The position numbers and the translations under genes are program-made. 20,000 nucleotides of DNA from Diplonema japonicum (lineage: Eukaryota; Euglenozoa; Diplonemea; Diplonemida; Diplonemidae). Shown piece by piece: positions 14,173 to 20,000 of the stretch. The DNA lies in the NCBI GenBank assembly GCA_964019335.1, contig OZ025721.1, positions 440,001 through 460,000 of the forward strand, read 5' to 3'. The notes below the pieces were generated by a model. It searched no databases, had not been told where the DNA came from, and saw only the letters and a program-made list of their open reading frames with translations. How positions within the stretch are numbered: the first letter of the stretch is position 1; every line of letters starts with the position of its first letter.

Positions 14173-16643
14173 ATGGTGGAGAAATTAGAAAAATTGCTCC
14201 TCGTGAATCCGAACGTGGAGGAGGTGGTCCTCAGCAACGAGGGCCTGGATGACCTGCTGCCGTTGGTCCCGCTGCTGTCGAGGATGACGCATCTGAAGGT
14301 CTTGAAGTTGAACAACAACAACATCCAGAAGCTACCGGAGGACCTGTCGGCCCTGCGGTCCCTAGAGTACCTGGACATCTCGCACAACCCCATCCCTGGC
14401 CTTGGCGCAGTCATACGGGGCCTGTTCTCCCTCAACAGCCTGAAGCACCTGTACGTGGACCTACCTTACGAGACAGATGAAGACGAGATCATCGTGTCCC
14501 TGACGTCCTTGGAGTCCTTCAACGGTACACCCTTAACAGATAACGGTGATGATGAACTGGACGATGTGGAAGAAAGAGAGTCTCCTGGTGGTGGTGTGGG
14601 TCTTTCCACAGCCCCGTTGCACCAGCCTCATGGTGCGTGGGGTGCGTCACCGGGGCTCCCCTCGCAGGCAGCCACACCTCCGTCCATGACTGGTCTTAAC
14701 ATCTCTATGCCGCCTCAACAGCAGCAGCAGCAGCAACAGCCTGTTCATGCATCGATTCCCCCTAGTACCAACATCCCCGCCGCCGCCCAGCAGTCGTCTG
14801 CATCTCACCTCCCTTCCCTCAGGTCCCGCTACTCCGCTCCTGGTCAGCAGCCGGGTGCGTCCGTCCCAGATGACTACCAGCCGAAGTGCAACTGGGAGTC
14901 CAGCGACATGGACCAGATCCAGCGTCTCTACCGCGCAGCCAACTCCGTCTCTGGCAGGATCGCCAACAAGGTCGAGTTCGAGGACTACGTCAAGAACATC
15001 ATCGCGCACCTGCACACACTCCTGACGGGCGAGGAGGACCCGTACAAGAAGGAGTCGGAAATCCTTAAGGTCAAGAAAATGTATGGTGGAAACAAAGAAG
15101 AAGAAAAGAAAAAAAAAAAAAAATCAACACCCCCCCCGCAGCATGTTCGAGTACTGCTTTGAGGAGATCTCGCGCAGCTCGTACAGGTTCGACTCCAACT
15201 TGTCGACGGTGCTCACCACTCTGCAGGAGACGTATGGGAATTAACGAAAAAACCACCCTCACAGGTACGCGAACCTTTTAGGAAACTACGACAACCTCAT
15301 CAAGTCCATGCAGACGCACAAGGACAAGAAGCTCGAGGTCATGAGGACAGACATGCAACATGCTATTCAAGAAATCGAGCAGCTCATGCAGCAGATGGAT
15401 GCGAAGGACGCTTATGGTGGTGGGATGGGCAGCGGGCGTGGCGGCGAGGACACCGCCCAAATGGCCAACGAGATCCAATGGCTCCGAAGCGAGAACGAAA
15501 AGCTGCAGGCGAGGCTGAGGCAGTACGAGGTCGGGAGGCAGAAAATGGCGTCTCAGATCGACAACGACTCAGCCTGGGGCAGCGAGAAGAAGGCGGGCAA
15601 AGGCCCCTCTGTAGGAAAGGCTTTGACCCACAGGCAGCTCAAGGAAATCATCGAAGACATCTACGCCAGCAAATCAAAGTTCGACATCAAATGCCTCGAG
15701 ACACACCTGCCCAGGGAGACCATGGAACAACACCTCTACACTTACCTCAACCAGAAATACGGGCTTAAAAACCTCATCCTCGACTGGGCACAGGCCATCA
15801 TCAATGGTGTCAGGAAGTACAGCGCGGAGGTATATTAGGAAAACAAAAAAAAAAAAATTATTTTTTTTTGAAAAGGACAACGATGTTGCGGTGTTTGGGA
15901 AGATCTTGCGAAATGAGATCGACGAAGAGTTCAGATTCGTGCAGAGGCAGTTGAAGGAGACCGTGCACGAGCTGCTGAGGATGTACCTTAAGGGGAAGAT
16001 GCCCATGAAGGGTGATGACGAGGTGAACAATCTGGTGCACAAGAGAACGGCGGGCTACATGCAAGAGGTGTTTTTCTTTTTTTTTTTTTTCTTTTCAAAA
16101 AAAAAAAAAAAAAAAAAAAAAATTCCAGGAGGAATGGGTTGACATCGTGAAGTACATGTACAACGCAGAGGACAGCGTTTCTATTATAATGAGGGTCAGA
16201 GAGGTCATTAAAGAAAAGAACCCTCCGAGGAGAAGGGCTGTTGGGAGAAGGTATACCTTTTAAAAAAAGGGGGGGGGGAAACTATTTTTTTTTTCAGAAC
16301 GGATTCTGGCGCGCCCCGCGAGCAAAACAGTATTCTTTACCACGACTTCTTGAAGGTCTTATTGGACTTCCAGCTGCAAGGGCACGAGAGGTTCCTGGGG
16401 AAGTTCGTGAAGCTCTTCAAACAGTTTGACGCAGACAAGAACGGAATCTTGAATGAGGCTGAGTTCGTGCAGCTCCTCAAGGCCATCGACCCTGCTAAGT
16501 TAGACGAGGAGATCAACGCCCTGCTGGACCTGATTGACCCGCATGACAACCAGCTGATCAACTTCTCTGAGTGCGTCACCTTCCTCTCCTCAGAACTTGT
16601 CAAGATGATGTCTGAGATGAAACAGCAGCAGTCTATGGAATAA
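14173..16643 (+). CDS. LRR, coiled-coil and EF-hand protein (six exons)
   Basis: My model joins 14173-15080, 15142-15231, 15265-15829, 15876-16067, 16129-16250 and 16298-16643, an unbroken 740-residue frame. Residues about 10-125 are leucine-rich repeats (LKVLKLNNNNIQKLP, LEYLDISHNPI, LKHLYVD). A disordered Pro/Gln/Ser region follows with a Q8 run near 180. The middle is alpha-helical and coiled coil (LIKSMQTHKDKKLEV through IEQLMQQM, and ENEKLQARLRQYE). Near the C-terminus, loop DADKNGILNEAE (670-681) is a canonical calcium-binding EF hand; DPHDNQLINFSE (706-717) is a degenerate second loop with Gln in place of Gly. The combination suggests a calcium-responsive cytoskeletal scaffold, possibly ciliary or centrosomal (inference); I cannot name an orthologue. 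All five introns interrupt the frame, and the junction codons keep it open. Confidence 0.8.
15081..15141 (+). other. LRR/EF-hand gene intron 1 (61 bp)
   Basis: GTATGG to CCGCAG, phase 2. Splicing gives KVKKI-MFEYCFEEI. The competing donor GTCAAG at 15070 gives a stop six codons later and was rejected. Confidence 0.8.
15232..15264 (+). other. LRR/EF-hand gene intron 2 (33 bp)
   Basis: GTATGG to CTCACAG, phase 2. Read-through meets TAA within the intron; splicing gives TLQET-YANLLGNY. It is the same minimal length as the hidden intron in the acyl-CoA dehydrogenase gene. Confidence 0.85.
15830..15875 (+). other. LRR/EF-hand gene intron 3 (46 bp)
   Basis: GTATAT to GAAAAG, phase 0; the body is A13 then T9. 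An in-frame TAG lies at the start. Splicing joins KYSAE to DNDVAVFGK. Confidence 0.8.
16068..16128 (+). other. LRR/EF-hand gene intron 4 (61 bp)
   Basis: GTGTTT to TTCCAG, phase 0. A T/C tract is followed by A26, so the intron RNA could fold on itself. Splicing joins YMQE to EEWVDIVKYMY. Confidence 0.8.
16251..16297 (+). other. LRR/EF-hand gene intron 5 (47 bp)
   Basis: GTATAC to TTTCAG, phase 2, with A7, a G run and T10 inside. Splicing joins AVGR-R-TDSGAPRE. Confidence 0.8.
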
Positions 16644-17511
16644 GAAGAGGGAAAAAAAAAAAAATTAGACCCCTGTAGATTTTATACAATTCCCCCCTCC
16701 CCTCCTTTTTCTGCATTAGATTTTTTTTTTTTTTTTTCCATGCTCCCACTCACCTCCCCCTCCCGGCAATTTTTTTTTTTTTTTTTTTTTGTAAAGGAAC
16801 GAACATAATTAACCGGTGAGGGAACGTCTTTTTTTTTTTGTGTTTTTTTTTTCCTCACCTCTCCTCGCAGAGGAAGAAAAAAAAAAAAAGAATATCAAGA
16901 GGGGGGAAAAAAGAACTGGCCCACAAGCAAGAAAGTGAAAAAAGAAAGGCGTGATGGGGGAGGGGGGTCTTTATTTATTAAGAGGGAGCGGAGGGGTTTT
17001 TTTTTTCTTTTTTTTTTTAAAAAAAGGGTTCTAGTTTCTTCTTTTTTTTTTTCTGTTTATTGTAAAAAGAATGTCCGAGGGGGAATGGAGCCCTCATTGT
17101 TGTCACTTTCTTTTATTTTTTTTTGGACCCTCCTCTTCCTTTTTAATACCCTCACCACTCCCTTTTTTGGTTCCTTCTTTTTTTTTTTTTTTTTTTTTTC
17201 TTTTTTTTTTTTTCTTTGACTTGCACGGACCTAGGCACTCAGTATGTCGAGTTACCCCCCTTTTTTTCCTTCCTGTCTGTATTTTACCCCCCTCCATTGT
17301 CCCTGAATTTTTTTTTTTTTTTCTACCCTTCCATTGCCTCACCTCCCAAAAAAAAAAAAAAGAAAAATCGCAAAACAAAAATGAGGCTCTCCCCACCCCC
17401 TTTGTTTTTTTTCCCAACAGCTTCCCATCTCCCTTTTTTTTTTTCTTATTCTTTCTTTTCCCTCTCACAGCCCACCTTATAGTAGGGGGGGAAAGAAAAG
17501 AAAAAAAGAAA
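16644..17511. other. 868-bp low-complexity intergenic region
   Basis: No credible gene is present. T runs (about 16719-16737, 16770-16790, 17178-17213, 17309-17322) alternate with A runs, G-rich stretches (16953-17000) and short mixed islands. Several acceptor-like sites are visible: CTCGCAG at 16870, CCCAACAG at 17420 and CTCTCACAG at 17470. The last is the best candidate for processing of the next gene. An uncharacterised non-coding transcript cannot be excluded. Confidence 0.65.
17427..17470 (+). promoter_or_regulatory. Pyrimidine tract and CTCTCACAG before the coiled-coil gene
   Basis: A T/C-only stretch leads into CTCTCACAG (AG 17469-17470), then a G-run/A-rich purine leader and the ATG at 17512. 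This is the most canonical 3' splice-site sequence among the gene leaders here. Confidence 0.55.
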
Positions 17512-18666
17512 ATGCAAACCCTCAACGAGACATTTAATACAAAGATGGAATGGGTGGAAGAGCAGGTGAGACATGCAAAGGGGTACGTGAAGCTCTTGAA
17601 AGAAGCAGAGACACATGAGGAGAACTTCGAGGAGGTGAAAGACGAAGCAGAGTTCGAACTGGGCCTCGGCATGTCCCGGATGAAAGCGGGGCTGCGCGAT
17701 GTACGTGCCACAGTGGAAGGGTACCAACAGGAGATCAAATCCCGCATCTCCGAAAATGAAGAGAAATCGCAAATAATATCTGACTTACAACATGAGGTAG
17801 CAGTCTATAAAGAGAAGGAGATCATGGGGCCCATCCTTGCCGCGGAGGGTGTACAACGGCTTCTGATGTCGGGCATTCCCGGAGCACCACCACCACCTCC
17901 TCCTCCACCGAAAAAACCACCATGCTCCTGTGCAGAGCACACTACTGCCTCCGACCACTGCCCTCATCGTGAGACGCTTGCCAATAAAGTGATAGATGGT
18001 GTTTTTGACAGACACACATTGATTTTACGAAAAAAAGTAAAGTCTTTGGAAGCCGAGCTAGCAGCGTTAAAAGCCACCCCACAGATCACCCAACTCGAAG
18101 AAGAAATCTTATCTCTCAAAACCGATCTTGAGGCTGTCAGCTCACGGTGGGTCGAAGCCTCTAACAAACACCTTTCTGCAAAGGTTGAAGCGGACACGCT
18201 GCGATCCACCGTGGCCGACCTCGAGTCCAAGCACAGTCGCGCGGAACAGCAGTACAAAGACATTCAGGAAGAAGGGAGGGTGTGGGGGGAGACCATTGCA
18301 TTTTCATGTAAAAGGTTCAGGGAATCTGTTGCGGGGCTTGCGGGAGAGAGCGATGAAAACGAGAGTTCGGTCCCGTCGATGGTGAGCAGGCTGCTTGCTG
18401 ACACCATGGAGTATGTCAAGAAGCTGTCGCAGGACCTTGCCAACGCCACCTCCAAGCCTGTGCAGCGTCGGGCACCGTCTCTGCCCCGTGTGAGGTCCGG
18501 CAGCGGGAGCAGCGTTGCAAACCCTGTCAAGCAGGAGGACCCCGACACCCACCACTACGCCTCCGGCCCGTCCTCGATCACACGGGCACCTATAATGCCC
18601 CGGACAGATCGCCCCAAACGTACACCCTCCAACCCTTCACTCGTGGTGAGGCTTGACCAGTTCTAG
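17512..18666 (+). CDS. Coiled-coil protein with a proline run and Cys/His cluster
   Basis: The 384-residue protein begins at the first ATG after the purine leader; the open frame further upstream encodes only phenylalanine-rich spacer. Residues about 5-105 are highly charged and helical, with heptad-like spacing. They are followed by GIPGAPPPPPPPPKKPP (121-137), then a compact Cys/His cluster (Cys138, Cys140, His143, His149, Cys150, His152) that might bind metal, then a second coiled coil (about 165-255, KVKSLEAELAALKA, LEEEILSLKTDLEAV). The C-terminal third is Ser/Arg/Pro-rich and probably disordered. The proline run resembles profilin- or SH3/WW-binding segments, but there is no formin FH2 domain. 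I do not recognise the family; a structural or scaffold role is an inference. Confidence 0.75.
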   Translation: MQTLNETFNTKMEWVEEQVRHAKGYVKLLKEAETHEENFEEVKDEAEFELGLGMSRMKAGLRDVRATVEGYQQEIKSRISENEEKSQIISDLQHEVAVYKEKEIMGPILAAEGVQRLLMSGIPGAPPPPPPPPKKPPCSCAEHTTASDHCPHRETLANKVIDGVFDRHTLILRKKVKSLEAELAALKATPQITQLEEEILSLKTDLEAVSSRWVEASNKHLSAKVEADTLRSTVADLESKHSRAEQQYKDIQEEGRVWGETIAFSCKRFRESVAGLAGESDENESSVPSMVSRLLADTMEYVKKLSQDLANATSKPVQRRAPSLPRVRSGSGSSVANPVKQEDPDTHHYASGPSSITRAPIMPRTDRPKRTPSNPSLVVRLDQF

Positions 18667-18694
18667 CTTCTCTGAAGTATAGTATCCCTAAATG

Positions 18695-18756
18695 CTATCC
18701 CCTACTCCCCCCTTTCTTTTTGACTTAATTGTTGAAGGGATATAATAACATTATAG
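18695..18756 (+). promoter_or_regulatory. Pyrimidine-rich tract and AG before the SDR gene
   Basis: A C/T-rich stretch (18695-18730) is followed by GAAG at 18737 and by TTATAG at 18756; either AG could be an acceptor. A GGTAGGGGGGG leader precedes the ATG at 18788. Confidence 0.4.
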
Positions 18757-18787
18757 AAAGTGAAAATAAAAAAAGGTAGGGGGGGAA

Positions 18788-19591
18788 ATGGCCATGCTTC
18801 TGAAGGGCAGAACAGCATTGATCACAGGTGCGAGCAGGGGGATCGGGAAGGCCATCGCCGAGGTAATTTTTTTTTTTTTCTTTTTTTTTTTTTTTAAAAA
18901 AAAAACCACAATCTCACACACAAATTTAAAAAAAAAAAAGGCGTACGCAAAGCAAGGCGCGAACGTAATCCTTGTGGGCAGCAAGCTGAGCACTCTGCAG
19001 GAGGTTGAGAAGTGCATCAGCGGGGTTGAGGTCGTGTGCAAGGAGTGCGACCTGAGCGTGTCGGAGAAGGTGGACGAGCTGGTGAAGGAAGTGACAGCCT
19101 CGGGAGGCGTGGACATCCTTGTGAACAATGCAGGGGTAAAAATAAACGGGAGCGCAACAGAGGGCGACCCTGCTGAGTGGGAGAAGATGATGGCCATCAA
19201 CGTGAATGCCCCGATGAAGCTGACAAGAACACTCTCAGAGAAGATGGTGAACCAGAAGTGGGGTGCTGTCATCACCATAGGTTCGGTTTCCGGCATAGAG
19301 CCGATGCCGGGCAATGTGGCTGCCTACGCTGCTTCAAAATACGCCATTGTGGGCTGGTCGCGTTCCATCTACACCTCCCTGCGGCACCACAACGTCAAGG
19401 TGATGATCGTGAACCCTTGCTACACGAACACGGACATGGTGGCGGCCGACCCGAACCTCATCGGCAAGCGCATGATACAGCCGGGAGATGTTGCTGATGT
19501 CTGCATGCTGCCCTTCTCCCTCTCTTCGGGATGTGTTCCTGAGGAGATCACTTTGCGGTTGACACTCTCCCCCTTCAAAGATGCAAAGTAA
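18788..19591 (+). CDS. Short-chain dehydrogenase/reductase (classical SDR)
   Basis: My model joins 18788-18862 and 18941-19591 (241 residues), the usual length for a classical SDR. The Rossmann nucleotide motif TGASRGIG is at 13-20, NNAG at 87-90, the structural Asn at 112, the catalytic serine in GSVSG (Ser140) and YAASK with Tyr154 and Lys158. The Ser-to-Tyr spacing is one residue longer than typical. Such enzymes oxidise alcohols or reduce ketones with NAD(P)H; the substrate cannot be inferred. The intron removes 26 codons of Phe/Lys-rich sequence between KAIAE and AYAKQGAN and restores the normal helix after the glycine motif. The intron is in frame and lacks a stop, so the unspliced frame is open too. 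No signal peptide and no PTS1 (it ends in DAK), so probably cytosolic. Confidence 0.9.
   Translation: MAMLLKGRTALITGASRGIGKAIAEVIFFFFFFFFFKKKTTISHTNLKKKKAYAKQGANVILVGSKLSTLQEVEKCISGVEVVCKECDLSVSEKVDELVKEVTASGGVDILVNNAGVKINGSATEGDPAEWEKMMAINVNAPMKLTRTLSEKMVNQKWGAVITIGSVSGIEPMPGNVAAYAASKYAIVGWSRSIYTSLRHHNVKVMIVNPCYTNTDMVAADPNLIGKRMIQPGDVADVCMLPFSLSSGCVPEEITLRLTLSPFKDAK
18863..18940 (+). other. SDR gene intron (78 bp, in frame, no stop)
   Basis: GTAATT to AAAAG, phase 0. The body is a T/C tract followed by A runs. Without removal, about 26 Phe/Ile/Lys residues would split the Rossmann fold immediately after its glycine motif. Confidence 0.85.
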
Positions 19592-19857
19592 AAAAAAAAA
19601 AAAAAGAAGAAAAAAAAAAAAAGAAATGGTGGAGATGCATTCTTCTTTTTTTTTCTTTTCTTTCCCGTGCGTGGTCTTGCTCTCCCCTCGAAGAAAGAAA
19701 AGAAAAGAAAAGAAAAAACAATAGTTCTGGTTGTTTATTACACTCTTACTTAAATAATTCACGAACGACGAAAAAAAAAAAAAGAAAAAAAACCCCTCAT
19801 TAGTCGCAACGCCTATCTCTTTCTTTCCTTTTTTTTTTGTGGAAGGAGTCCTGCCAC
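19592..19857. other. Spacer with A runs and an AAAAG microsatellite
   Basis: A runs directly follow the SDR stop. An AAAAG repeat lies at about 19690-19718. No gene is seen. A pyrimidine tract at 19815-19838, followed by AG at 19845, precedes the ATG at 19858. Confidence 0.6.
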
Positions 19858-20000
19858 ATGCAGGCCCCCAGGTAAATGTCTCTTTTTTTTTCTCTTTTTT
19901 TTTTTCCCTTCCGATTTTCGAAGCAATTCGAAGACAGGACGGGCTGCCTAATTTGCCGCAGCAGAAAGAAAAAAAAAAGGAAGAAAAAAACCACAACGAA
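19858..20000 (+). CDS. Possible 5' end of another gene (tentative)
   Basis: The ATG at 19858 follows a pyrimidine tract and AG, as for other genes here. After MQAP the sequence has a good donor (GTAAAT at 19872), a T/C-rich stretch and acceptor-like AGs at 19923, 19933 and 19937. Using 19933 gives an open frame to the window edge (MQAPRQDGLPNLPQQ, then Lys/Glu-rich). The intron would be 62 bp, like the others. The coding evidence is only a few tens of codons, and a minus-strand reading of the same islands is not excluded. Confidence 0.25.

Noticed and set aside
13726-15162. A continuous frame joining the cold-shock tail to the LRR protein
   Set aside because: It passes through a T/C tract that would encode a run of phenylalanines and through a predicted intron; the RS-type ending with its own stop at 14034 fits better.
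15185-15196. tRNA B-box look-alike (GGTTCGACTCC)
   Set aside because: It lies inside a frame-confirmed exon, with no A box or acceptor stem around it.
19334-19996. Minus-strand coding exons near the right edge
   Set aside because: One short island reads plausibly (DIYLGACMWQDSFH) but no GT-AG sites or start on that strand support it, and it overlaps the SDR gene further left.
1-20000. CRISPR array, transposon, integrated virus or rRNA
   Set aside because: No spaced direct repeats, terminal inverted repeats, transposase, reverse transcriptase, capsid or rRNA-like sequence was seen.

Overview
This is a eukaryotic nuclear window, most likely from a unicellular flagellate or other protist. The evidence is spliceosomal GT-AG introns, genes that are exclusively eukaryotic (NIMA-type kinase, vasohibin-type tubulin carboxypeptidase, exocyst Sec3, a cold-shock/RS protein, a peroxisome-tagged acyl-CoA dehydrogenase), and the absence of ribosome-binding sites or operon-style overlaps. 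Exons are mixed or GC-rich with near-normal codon use. Introns and intergenic DNA are dominated by long A, T, C or G homopolymers. I cannot name the lineage from sequence alone.

Layout, all on the + strand: 3' end of an unrecognised gene (1-384); DoxX-like small membrane protein (505-1008); NEK-like kinase (1074-2450); unknown acidic/Lys-rich protein (2956-3750); large unknown protein (4361-6613); vasohibin (6716-7873); Sec3/EXOC1 (7995-10832); acyl-CoA dehydrogenase of the ACAD10/11 type, 3 exons (10953-12435); cold-shock domain plus RS-tail protein, 3 exons (13489-14036); LRR/coiled-coil/EF-hand protein, 6 exons (14173-16643); coiled-coil protein with a proline run (17512-18666); short-chain dehydrogenase, 2 exons (18788-19591); and perhaps the 5' end of another gene from 19858. 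Many neighbours are only 65-136 bp apart. Gaps of about 500-1050 bp at 2451, 3751, 12436 and 16644 hold only low-complexity DNA that I can recognise.

Two genome-level properties stand out. First, all genes lie on one strand, and nearly every start is preceded, inside a very short spacer, by a pyrimidine tract, then an AG, then a purine (often G-run) leader, then ATG. This is what a polycistronic, spliced-leader trans-splicing system would look like, and it is the leading unusual hypothesis here; it is an inference and needs RNA evidence. Second, the ten introns I could place are 33-78 bp, mostly begin GTAT, and are largely homopolymer. One 33-bp intron in the dehydrogenase lies in an open frame and would be missed by ORF calling.

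Functionally the window mixes cytoskeleton/cilium-type genes (NEK-like kinase, vasohibin, LRR-EF-hand protein, coiled-coil protein), secretion (Sec3), lipid and redox metabolism (acyl-CoA dehydrogenase ending in SRL, SDR) and RNA binding (cold-shock/RS). No shared pathway is implied by adjacency; the arrangement looks like general housekeeping clustering. I saw no tRNA, rRNA, CRISPR array, transposon or viral gene.
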